Assembly (NCBI GenBank): GCA_050735975.1
Contig: JBOHVS010000157.1
Coordinates: forward strand, 1-11,308
Length of the DNA stretch: 11,308 nucleotides
Direction: 5' to 3'
Source: DATMBL01 sp050735975
GTDB taxonomy: Bacteria; Desulfobacterota; Binatia; UBA9968
In this document: piece after piece, positions 5,595-11,308 of the stretch
Layout of the letters: each line of letters starts with the position of its first letter
Position numbering within the stretch: position 1 is the stretch's first letter
Notes under the pieces: model-generated
The model's input: only the letters and a program-made list of their open reading frames with translations
Database searches by the model: none
What the model was told of the DNA's origin: nothing
Made by a program: the position numbers and the translations under genes

Positions 5595-6332
5595 ATGAAG
5601 ATTTTATGGGAAACGGTAAAAGTAGACGACAGTCCGATGAGACTCTACGTGAGCCGGCCTGACGGTCCAGGCCCTTTTCCGGCGGTCGTGGTGATCCAGA
5701 ACAAGGAAGGCGTCGCCGAATTCACTCAGGAGATGACTCGCAGGGTCGCCGAGGCCGGCTATTTCAGCGTGGCCCCCGACCTCTATCATCGGAATGGCCC
5801 TGAATTAAAAGACGACATTGAGGCCCAACAAGCTCGCCGTCGAGATTCGGAAGTTATCAAAGACGTTAATGCCGCGGTGGACTACCTCAGAGGGCACAAC
5901 TCGGCCGATGGGGCGAAGCTGGGAATCATCGGCTTCTGTATGGGCGGCCGGGTCGCCTATCTTATGGCCGCTGCAAATCCGAGCTTTCGCGCGGCGGTTG
6001 ACTTTTACGGCGGCGGCGGCTTTAAAGCCTGGGGCGAAGGACCCTCACCGTTCGCGCGTACCGCGGAGATTCATTGCCCGATCCAAGGCCATTTCGGCGA
6101 GACGGATAAAAATCCTTCGCTTGAAGACATGCGCAAGCTCGATGTCGAGCTTAGCAAATTCGGCAAAGTTCACGAGTTTTATTCCTACCCGGGGGCCGGG
6201 CACGCGTTCAATCGAAAGGGATGGGAGGGATACCGCGAGGACGCCGATCTCGCGTCCTGGCACCGGACTTTGGAATTTTTCGAGCGTTACTTGCTGGAGC
6301 AGACGCCTAAGAAAGCGGCGGCGGCGCGTTGA
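5595..6332 (+). CDS. Dienelactone hydrolase family protein
   Basis: A 245-residue alpha/beta hydrolase, full length for the family. The archetype opens dienelactone to maleylacetate in chlorocatechol breakdown; many homologues hydrolyse other lactones or esters. The catalytic triad is visible: nucleophile C115 in GFCMGG (Cys rather than Ser is diagnostic), D171 in HFGETDKN and H203 in PGAGHAFN. E38 in QNKEGV matches the conserved Glu of the QEIFG-like motif that activates the Cys. No signal peptide, so cytosolic. GGAGG (5583-5587) lies 7 nt before the ATG. A TTGACA at 5493-5498 could be a -35 box, though its -10 partner is poor. No aromatic ring-cleavage genes are nearby, so the substrate cannot be inferred. 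An isolated RAYT C-terminal ORF starts 3 nt after the stop, in the same frame. Confidence 0.92.
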   Translation: MKILWETVKVDDSPMRLYVSRPDGPGPFPAVVVIQNKEGVAEFTQEMTRRVAEAGYFSVAPDLYHRNGPELKDDIEAQQARRRDSEVIKDVNAAVDYLRGHNSADGAKLGIIGFCMGGRVAYLMAAANPSFRAAVDFYGGGGFKAWGEGPSPFARTAEIHCPIQGHFGETDKNPSLEDMRKLDVELSKFGKVHEFYSYPGAGHAFNRKGWEGYREDADLASWHRTLEFFERYLLEQTPKKAAAAR

Positions 6333-6335
6333 ACG

Positions 6336-6641
6336 ATGAAACGTAGGTTTTTTGAGCGAGCCCATCGCCAATGGGTAGATGAGGCAGTTGACCGCGAGCT
6401 GGCGATGCGAGACGATCGCTGGTCGCAAGCAATCGCAGTTGGCGGTTTGCCTTTCGTAGAGAAACTTAAAAGCGAGCTTGGTATCAAGGCCATGCACCGC
6501 GAAGTCGAGCAGGCAGGTGGGACATATGCCCTTCGGGAACCGGGAGAAGCTTACGCGGGCGAATTTGCCAGCGAAAATGACGCGCTAACACCGGAAAACA
6601 CCATCCCATGGGAAAAAAATGCTGCAACTGCTGAGACATAG
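6336..6641 (+). pseudogene. Isolated C-terminal module of a RAYT transposase, 101 codons
   Basis: From residue 6 (FERAHRQWVDEAVDRELAMR) to the end, the ORF aligns without gaps to residues 172-267 of the transposase at 1647, about 70% identical by eye. The whole HUH/Tyr catalytic domain is missing. The frame is open with no stop or shift, unlike the other RAYT remnants, and it begins with ATG 3 nt after the stop of the hydrolase gene in the same frame, so coupled translation is possible. It is followed by the element's right end at 6645. Most likely a 5'-truncated insertion; whether the module is made or does anything is open. No ribosome site of its own is evident. Confidence 0.75.
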
Positions 6642-6644
6642 CGC

Positions 6645-6660
6645 GGTCCGACCCGGTGAC
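6645..6660 (-). repeat. GGTCCGACCC right end of the truncated RAYT copy
   Basis: TAGCGCGGTCCGACCCGGTG, continuing ACA, parallels TAGCGTGGTCCGACCCGTGA, continuing CA, at 2448. The end is thus conserved between two copies that differ by about 30% in protein sequence. The IS110 fragment begins directly after it. Confidence 0.65.
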
Positions 6661-6661
6661 A

Positions 6662-6963
6662 TGGTGCGGCTGTCTTACCTTCGATGTCAGTCCAAAGTAG
6701 CTTGAAAGTTTCTTGGCGTTAACAAATCTCTCGATGGTCCCAATCCAACAGTTCACGGCCACTGCACTCACTGGACCTACCCCCTCAATCGTCATCAGCC
6801 GCGTAGACTCCGGCTCCTCTTGGGCAATGTTCTTAAACTCCTTGTCCAGTCCCTGAACCTGGCGGTTGAAAAACTCTAAAAGCGCCACATCCTCCTCAAC
6901 GATCCGCGGTCCATACCCACTGAGATCCGCAACCTTAAAAGGCTGGTGGACGCACCCGGTGAA
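6662..6963 (-). pseudogene. IS110-family transposase fragment
   Basis: The minus-strand frame reads GCVHQPFKVADLSGYGPRIV, then about 30 residues later LMTIEGVGPVSAVAVNCWIG and FVNAKKLSSYFGLTSKVRQ. The IEGVGP..A and F.NAKKL.SYFGL stretches are the hallmark of the C-terminal transposase_20 domain (helix-hairpin-helix) of IS110/IS116/IS902 DEDD transposases. Only about 100 of the usual 320-400 residues remain. An in-frame stop (6964-6966) interrupts it upstream, and the right end of the RAYT copy cuts it downstream. Dead. Confidence 0.75.
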
Positions 6964-7113
6964 TCAGGCGCAAAGGTGGGACTTGAGTTCCGAGATTCTT
7001 TATTCCTACGCCGCCGAGGAACAAACAGCCGCTCGCGCGAGGCAGAGCTTTTGCATTGTGGGGACGATTCAACTAACACTGACAAAGACACTTTTCCCCG
7101 CGGCCGGTAACCC

Positions 7114-8385
7114 GTGCGTAGCATCTGGAATCTTAGAACGCTTCGTTCCCTGCGTCATCGCAACTTCCGGCTCCTGTTGGAAGGTGCACTGATCTCCAGC
7201 TCCGGCGACTTCATGCAAAACGTCGCCCAGAGTTGGCTCGTCTGGCATCTTTCCAAGTCACCCGTCGCCATCGGTGTGATCGCGGTCTTTGACACGCTCC
7301 CGCGGTTGTTGGTAGGCGCCGTCGGCGGCGCCATCGCCGACCGTTCTGACCGGAGGCGAGTCCTAATGATCACTCAAACACTCGCGATGAGCCAGGCGAT
7401 CATTTACTGGTTCTTGGTCGAGTTCGAGGTGGTCGTACTCTGGCATGTTGCGATTTTGGCTTTTTTTCTCGGTGTCGTGAACACGATCAATCAAACGGCG
7501 CGGCAATCATTGGTAAACAGCTTGGTGCCCAAAGAGCAGCTGCTCAACGCCATCGGCCTGCAGTCTTCCGTGTTCAATTTCTCAAAGATCGTCGGGCCGT
7601 CGGTAGGCGGCTTGATCATCGCATATGTCGGAATTGCCGGATGCTTTCTTGTCAACGCCATCAGTTTTGTGTTTCTGTTGTTCAATCTTTACTTGATGGA
7701 GTTGCCCGCACGAGAACCGCGGCGAGATCAGCATGGTTTGTTCGTCGATATCAAGGAAGGGTTTAGCTACCTCGCCGGTAACCGGCGCATCCTGTATATC
7801 ATCGCGATTTCCTACGTGATGGCGCTGTTTGGCGCGCCGTATAATCGGTTCCTGCCGATATTTGCAACCAACGTTTTGCACGTGGGTGCGTCAGGTTTTG
7901 GACTGCTCATGTCTGCGCCAGGGATTGGCGCAACAGTGGCAGCTCTGTTTCTCGCTTCCGTGAACAAACTTCGCGTCGGCACACGGTCGATTTGCGCGTG
8001 CGTGCTCGGGTTCGCCTTGTTTTTGACGCTGTTTGCCTTTTCCCATTCTTTCATTCTGTCTCTCGTGTTTCTTGCCATGGCCGGCTTCTGCCAGATTGGC
8101 GAGCGCGCTTTGAGCAACACCGCGATTCAAATGGGAACGCCCCAGGACTTGTTGGGGCGAGTGCTAAGCCTGTTCTTCATGGATCGTGGGTTGTGGTCTC
8201 TGGGCGCTTTAATTATCGGCGCGTCGGCATCAGCGATCGGGATCGATTGGACTTTCGCTACCTGCGGTGTTGTGTGTGCAACCGCGGCGACGTCACTTTT
8301 GATCCTTAGTCGCAGACAGCGCGAAGCGGCGCAAGCACAAGCGGCGCGCGCTTTATCGCAGACACAACCAAAAATAAGGGATTAG
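7114..8385 (+). CDS. MFS exporter of the EntS-like (MFS_3) type
   Basis: A 423-residue inner-membrane protein with about 12 hydrophobic segments. It starts RSLRHRNFRLLLEGALISSS and has the typical second segment FMQNVAQSWLVWHLSKSPVA. The major facilitator motif A is GGAIADRSDRRRVLM (71-85), between helices 2 and 3, followed by NQTARQSLVNSLVPKEQLLNAIGL, characteristic of the enterobactin-exporter-like MFS_3 group. Such proteins are drug or siderophore efflux pumps driven by proton exchange; the substrate here cannot be told. The C-terminal tail after about residue 400 is charged and cytosolic. The start is GTG with no clear ribosome site, so a nearby alternative start is possible. No neighbouring siderophore genes are present and it appears to stand alone. 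Confidence 0.9.
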   Translation: MRSIWNLRTLRSLRHRNFRLLLEGALISSSGDFMQNVAQSWLVWHLSKSPVAIGVIAVFDTLPRLLVGAVGGAIADRSDRRRVLMITQTLAMSQAIIYWFLVEFEVVVLWHVAILAFFLGVVNTINQTARQSLVNSLVPKEQLLNAIGLQSSVFNFSKIVGPSVGGLIIAYVGIAGCFLVNAISFVFLLFNLYLMELPAREPRRDQHGLFVDIKEGFSYLAGNRRILYIIAISYVMALFGAPYNRFLPIFATNVLHVGASGFGLLMSAPGIGATVAALFLASVNKLRVGTRSICACVLGFALFLTLFAFSHSFILSLVFLAMAGFCQIGERALSNTAIQMGTPQDLLGRVLSLFFMDRGLWSLGALIIGASASAIGIDWTFATCGVVCATAATSLLILSRRQREAAQAQAARALSQTQPKIRD

Positions 8386-8435
8386 GGACAGGGGAGAAGC
8401 TAAAAGAGGTCACTCATAGAACAGCGGCTCCAAGA

Positions 8436-8490
8436 GGGTCACGATGGGGTCGATGGCGATTGGGTCGATGGGGTCAGTCTTTACTTTTGC
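8436..8490 (+). repeat. GGGTC-rich tract ending in a GGGTCAGTCTTTACTTTTGC repeat, copy 1
   Basis: GGGTC occurs five times between 8436 and 8475 (GATGGGGTCGATGG and variants), giving a small irregular tandem of GGGTCGATG. It runs into GGGTCAGTCTTTACTTTTGC (8471-8490). Similar motifs follow the next two chromosomal genes at 9184 and 10438. Confidence 0.5.
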
Positions 8491-8514
8491 TCTTCCATGG
8501 AATAGTAGCGGCCG

Positions 8515-9144
8515 ATGAAGACGTGCTGGACCGTGCTGGTGATTGTTTCTCTTGGCATTTTCGGAGGACGTGATTGGCTCGCTTCAACAAAGGCAGCCGG
8601 TTTTTTCGTTTCCCAACAGGAAGAAAGAAGCCGCAAGCACGCCGTTCTTGCGGCTAAGATCGATGAGGACTCGCCGTATATTGCGCCCTATGTTCCTACG
8701 CCGCAGGAAGTGGTCGATCGGATCTTAGAGCTGGCTGAGGTCAGGAACGGCGATGTGGTTTATGATTTGGGTTCAGGGGATGGCAGGATCGTTATCACCG
8801 CCGCTAGGAAATATGGCATCAAAGCCGTCGGTTTCGAAATTGATCCCAGTCTAGTCAAGGCTTCGCGCGACAACATCAAAGAAGCTGGATTGGAGCATCT
8901 GGTCGAAATTCGTGAGCAGGATATCCGGACTGTGGATCTTTCACCCGCTAGTGTGCTGACCCTTTATCTCTATCCGGCAGCCAATCTGCGTCTGCGCTCC
9001 GCGATCATGCGCCAGCTGAAACCGGGCTCTAGGGTGGTTTCTCACCAATTCACGATGGGAACTTGGGAACCCGATCGGATCGATCGGATCACAGACTCGA
9101 CGGGCATCTTAAGAACGCTCTATCTGTGGCGCATCGCGAAATAG
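8515..9144 (+). CDS. Class I SAM-dependent methyltransferase with N-terminal hydrophobic segment
   Basis: A 209-residue protein. Residues 59-209 are a Rossmann-fold methyltransferase: lead-in YVPTPQEVVDRILELAE, motif I DLGSGDGR (84-91, S-adenosylmethionine binding), motif II acidic E108/D110 after VGFEID, QDI around D136, then VLTLYLYP and LKPGSRVVSHQF. Residues 6-18 (TVLVIVSLGIFGG) after a Lys form an export-type or anchor hydrophobic segment, with a linker to about 55. The same lead-in plus signal-like start is, as I recall, common in a group of bacterial proteins annotated only as methyltransferase. A periplasmic location would be at odds with cytosolic S-adenosylmethionine, so it may be anchored facing the cytosol. 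The acceptor is unknown. The ATG at 8515 has no clear ribosome site. Confidence 0.85.
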   Translation: MKTCWTVLVIVSLGIFGGRDWLASTKAAGFFVSQQEERSRKHAVLAAKIDEDSPYIAPYVPTPQEVVDRILELAEVRNGDVVYDLGSGDGRIVITAARKYGIKAVGFEIDPSLVKASRDNIKEAGLEHLVEIREQDIRTVDLSPASVLTLYLYPAANLRLRSAIMRQLKPGSRVVSHQFTMGTWEPDRIDRITDSTGILRTLYLWRIAK

Positions 9145-9183
9145 AGCGTCAATTTGAGGACAGCTTTGGGTCAGAGGGGTCAC

Positions 9184-9206
9184 GGTCAGGTCTTTAACTT
9201 TGCTGT
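9184..9206 (+). repeat. GGTCAGGTCTTTAACTTTGC repeat, copy 2
   Basis: GGTCAGGTCTTTAACTTTGC, then TGT, lies 40 bp after the methyltransferase stop. It matches copies at 8471 and 10438 in sequence, orientation and position relative to a gene end. Confidence 0.55.
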
Positions 9207-9374
9207 TCTGCACCTCGTTTAGACCCGGGTTATTGACCTATTGACGCCATTAGCGATAGAGGCGTGGCGAGGGCACGCAACGGGAGAGAACGAAGCTTAG
9301 TTGTTGTTGGCCTACCGTGAGCTGCGGGCGGGTGGTCGACCGCAGCAGAGTAGTCTGTCCGCTTTTTGATTCCC

Positions 9375-9563
9375 ATGGGTCTCAAGTCGAAGAAAACGTT
9401 GGTTTGCGCGACGGTTCTGATTTGTCTTTGGAACCTCGACACCACGATCAAAGCGTCACAACCTGAGGCACAGACCTCACCCTATCTTTCGTTCAAATTT
9501 CGCGGTGTAAGCGATCAAAAAGGGAAATCGGCAAACGACGCTATAACTCTCCAAGAGAACTGA
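9375..9563 (+). CDS. Doubtful 62-residue exported ORF, perhaps a truncated gene
   Basis: ATG at 9375 starts MGLKSKKTLVCATVLICLWN, a basic start and hydrophobic core like a signal peptide, followed by a polar region with no recognised motif (SPYLSFKFRGVSDQKGKSAN). The stop codon lies inside the repeat GAGAACTGAGCAC that precedes a GGGTCGGACCC element-end motif, so the 3' part of a once longer secreted protein may have been lost to an insertion. There is no ribosome site. It could be chance. Confidence 0.28.
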   Translation: MGLKSKKTLVCATVLICLWNLDTTIKASQPEAQTSPYLSFKFRGVSDQKGKSANDAITLQEN

Positions 9564-9622
9564 GCACTGGGTCGGACCCTGTGCAAGGTATTGATTCAGC
9601 AGAACTGAGCACCGGGTCACCC
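9556..9622 (+). repeat. Direct repeat AGAACTGAGCACyGGGTC carrying GGGTCGGACCC
   Basis: AGAACTGAGCACTGGGTC (9556-9573) and AGAACTGAGCACCGGGTC (9601-9618) differ at one base and are 45 bp apart. The first continues into GGGTCGGACCC (9569-9579), then TGTGCAAGGTATTGATT, which resembles the CCCAAGTCCTTGATT following the intact RAYT left end. The second continues into GGGTCACCC. This looks like end sequences of two small elements. Confidence 0.5.
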
Positions 9623-9758
9623 ATTAGAAGGTAGGTCAAGAGAGACCGGAGGACCGGAGTCAGGCAGACCTTTTTGACTTTTTCAACCGCGAGAAGACCA
9701 CTCTCGGTATCTCCTGGTTACGAGAGTCGTCAGGAATTCGACATCTTCCCCGATCCCG

Positions 9759-10421
9759 ATGTTATCGTTCAAGACGCAGGGTAGGGCCCTTAAGTTGACT
9801 CGTCAGCGCAAGGTAAGAGAGCCATGTCCCATATGTGCGGCGTCGCGGACTCTGTGCCTGTGCGACGCGGTGCCGAGAATCGAATTGAAGACGAAAATTG
9901 CGCTGGTCATTCATCACAGAGAACTGTCGCGCAACAGCAATACCGGTTTGCTCGCGCTCAGAGCATTGGTGAACAGTGAAATGCGGATACGCGGTGAAGG
10001 AAGAGAAGCTCTCGATTTGCGAGAGCTCTTAAGTCCTCACTATCGGACGTTTTTGTTTTTTCCCTGCGCGGATGCCGTCGAATTGGATAGGACACTGGTG
10101 ACCCAAGAGCGAAGACCTATCCAGCTCATCGTTCCCGACGGCACCTGGCGACAGGCGAGGAAGATTCTTTCCCGTCATCCAGAGTTAAAGGAGCTGCCCA
10201 GGGTAAAGATCAGCACGCCGAACCATTCGACATTCCAGTTGCGCGCCCAGAGCAGACCGGAACGGATGGCCACGTTGCAGGCCATCGCGCATGGTCTTGG
10301 AGTGATCGAGGGCGATCCGGTCCGGGCTCAATTGATGAAGCTTTATGATACAAAGATCGAACGCACGCTGATCGGCCGTGGTATTTTGAGAGAAAAGCAG
10401 GCTCTTGGACAAGCCGGGTGA
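9759..10421 (+). CDS. DTW-domain tRNA-uridine aminocarboxypropyltransferase
   Basis: A 220-residue member of the DTW family (E. coli TapT/YfiP, human DTWD1/2). These enzymes transfer the 3-amino-3-carboxypropyl group of S-adenosylmethionine to a tRNA uridine (acp3U). Features in order: a Cys cluster CPICAASRTLCLC (C23, C26, C33, C35), likely metal-binding; HHRELSRNSNTGLLA (52-66), the family HP.E..r.TNTg motif; the signature DGTW at 127-130, here with Gly in the usual DGTWxxA form; and a late RPERMATLQAIAHGLGVIEG (166-185). Length fits the family. The ATG at 9759 has no visible ribosome site, so the true start could lie a few codons later, nearer the Cys cluster. It stands alone, between repeat-bearing gaps. 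The tRNA position modified cannot be told. Confidence 0.88.
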   Translation: MLSFKTQGRALKLTRQRKVREPCPICAASRTLCLCDAVPRIELKTKIALVIHHRELSRNSNTGLLALRALVNSEMRIRGEGREALDLRELLSPHYRTFLFFPCADAVELDRTLVTQERRPIQLIVPDGTWRQARKILSRHPELKELPRVKISTPNHSTFQLRAQSRPERMATLQAIAHGLGVIEGDPVRAQLMKLYDTKIERTLIGRGILREKQALGQAG

Positions 10422-10437
10422 GCACAGGTAGAGCGAT

Positions 10438-10462
10438 GATCAGGTCTTTACCTTTGCTGTCC
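10438..10462 (+). repeat. TCAGGTCTTTACCTTTGC repeat, copy 3
   Basis: GATCAGGTCTTTACCTTTGC, then TGTCC, begins 17 bp after the DTW gene stop. Third copy of the motif seen at 8471 and 9184, always on the + strand within about 100 bp after a + strand gene. Confidence 0.55.
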
Positions 10463-10883
10463 AGTTAATAGCTGGCGCATAGAAGCGATGCCTAACATAA
10501 CGTCTAGGCGTGCTTCGCGCCACTCCATCACGCCCATACCGGGTTTTAGGACCGTACGAGACGGCCACATCCAGATAGATGACGCTCTAAAGAATCAGGC
10601 TGAGAACCAGCTCTGGAGGCGAAGTGAAGCCCGGGAAGAAGGAGAACATGCGGGGTCACCCAGTAAATTTCCCCGGACTTACGTCCGCGGATCTCCTAAG
10701 GTGTCAGTGAAGAACCCTTGTCCAAACAGGCCGAGGATTTCATCGGCCTTCTGCGTCGACGGTTTCGCAAGGGTTAATTTCTGGAATCTCCGGCGCGCAA
10801 AACTGTGAGACGGCGTACCTCGATCGCTCCGTTCGGCGGCCGGTGGGACCCCGCGGAACTCGGACGCATGGAGGGGAAATTAA

Positions 10884-10898
10884 ACCATTGACAATGGT
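10884..10898. promoter_or_regulatory. Palindrome ACCATTG-A-CAATGGT containing TTGACA
   Basis: A perfect 7+1+7 palindrome 115 bp upstream of the VOC gene. Its centre contains TTGACA (10888-10893), an exact -35 consensus; 17 bp further is TAAAGA (10911-10916), a weak -10. A repressor binding the palindrome would cover the -35. The promoter call is inference. Confidence 0.4.
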
Positions 10899-11013
10899 CA
10901 AGACGAATCCTAAAGAGTGCGTGTGGGTGCTTCCCAGATAGCATTGCGATAAGTTGGTTGCGATCACATTACAGTCATAAACAAACGATCTCTGCCGCGT
11001 AAAGGAGGAAAGC

Positions 11014-11308
11014 ATGGCGCAAATTCGACACATCGCATTCTATACCGAAGACCCTGAGCAGATGGCCAACTTTTACTGCAACGCATTCGATTTAAAAATT
11101 ATCAGAAAGAACGAGCGAGGCAACATCTGGCTTTCCGACGGTTATATCAATGTGGCTCTGATCAAACGTTCAGAAGAACAAGGTGTTAACCACATAGGCT
11201 TTATGGTAGACAGCCTTGAATCGGCCAAAGAGCGTCTGCGACAACTAAGCCCGGATATAAAGTTCGAGACACCCGACGATGGGGTTAGCGCTGCCGAGTA
11301 CAAACTCA
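11014..11308 (+). CDS. VOC (glyoxalase/dioxygenase fold) protein, 3' end outside the window
   Basis: 98 codons are seen: MAQIRHIAFYTEDPEQMANF, YCNAFDLKII, GNIWLSDGYINVALI, GVNHIGFMVDSLESAKERL. This is the vicinal oxygen chelate fold of paired beta-alpha-beta-beta-beta modules, used by glyoxalase I, extradiol dioxygenases and resistance proteins. H6 and H60 sit where metal ligands usually lie; the further Glu ligand would be beyond the window. The strongest ribosome site of the window, AAAGGAGG (11001-11008), precedes the ATG by 5 nt. A palindrome with an embedded -35-like TTGACA lies upstream at 10884. No signal peptide, so cytosolic. The specific reaction cannot be assigned from this half. 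Confidence 0.88.
   Translation, partial: MAQIRHIAFYTEDPEQMANFYCNAFDLKIIRKNERGNIWLSDGYINVALIKRSEEQGVNHIGFMVDSLESAKERLRQLSPDIKFETPDDGVSAAEYKL

Larger units (their letters stand above)
9145..9758. other. Intergenic stretch holding repeats and one doubtful small ORF
   Basis: About 600 bp between the methyltransferase and the DTW gene. It holds a GTCAGGTCTTTAACTTTGC repeat, a doubtful 62-codon exported ORF, two direct repeats with GGGTC motifs, and otherwise nothing that I can support. No terminator-like stem with a T-run was seen. Confidence 0.6.
10422..11013. other. Intergenic stretch before the VOC gene
   Basis: About 590 bp. It holds repeat copy 3 at 10438, a GGGTCACCCA (10653-10662) shared with 9614-9623, a short CGGAC-TTAC-GTCCG hairpin near 10675-10688, and the palindrome and possible promoter at 10884. 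A 106-codon open frame (10488-10808) has no recognisable features or ribosome site and I do not call it. Confidence 0.55.

Noticed and set aside
6484..6660. Continuation of the IS110 minus-strand frame across the RAYT module
   Set aside because: Homology to IS110 stops after SKVRQ near 6670; the rest is the antisense of the RAYT copy, an accidental fusion.
9146..9247. 8-bp inverted pair GCGTCAAT / ATTGACGC after the methyltransferase gene
   Set aside because: 86-bp separation and short arms; expected by chance in a gap of this size.
10488..10808. 106-codon frame between the DTW and VOC genes
   Set aside because: No ribosome site, no recognisable motif and mixed low-information composition; probably chance.

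Overview
This is a window of moderate GC content. It carries scattered single metabolic genes separated by debris of small transposons. Gene content (enolase-superfamily enzyme, dienelactone hydrolase, VapBC pair, EntS-type MFS exporter, exported class I methyltransferase, DTW-domain protein, VOC protein) and the many REP-associated tyrosine transposase (RAYT, Y1_Tnp) copies fit an environmental, GC-intermediate bacterium. Something near Desulfobacterota, Binatota, Tectomicrobia or NC10 is possible. That placement rests on general resemblance only and is not proven by the sequence.

Layout. 1-114: tail of a RAYT catalytic domain, cut at its catalytic tyrosine motif. 337-1449 (-): mandelate racemase/muconate lactonizing-type enzyme. 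1534-2463: an apparently complete RAYT element bounded by inverted GGGTCGGACC motifs. 2541-3171 (-): VapBC-type toxin-antitoxin operon with repeated half-sites upstream. 3172-4816: a graveyard with a decayed RAYT tail, a 35-codon basic ORF with a good ribosome site, a second RAYT N-terminal remnant, a truncated RidA-like gene and a third, multiply frameshifted RAYT. 4817-5437: exported beta-helix-like repeat protein. 5595-6332: dienelactone hydrolase, followed after 3 nt by an isolated RAYT C-terminal module (6336-6641) and an IS110 fragment. 7114-8385: MFS exporter. 8515-9144: methyltransferase with an N-terminal hydrophobic export-type segment. 9759-10421: DTW-domain tRNA aminocarboxypropyltransferase. 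11014-end: partial VOC protein with a strong Shine-Dalgarno.

The genes do not form one pathway. Apart from vapBC, each looks like its own transcription unit. What unifies the window is dispersed short repeats. One is a GGTCnGACC palindrome (at least seven clear copies), which marks the ends of the RAYT element and of decayed relatives. The second is a GTCAGGTCTTTACTTTTGC-like motif found three times, each time in the gap just after a chromosomal gene. The third is an AAAAGGGG(ACAGG)CTACTTTT motif seen twice. The most noteworthy signals are the RAYT element with defined ends and its detachable, repeatedly conserved C-terminal module. I see no CRISPR array, rRNA, tRNA or recognisable defence island other than the TA pair.
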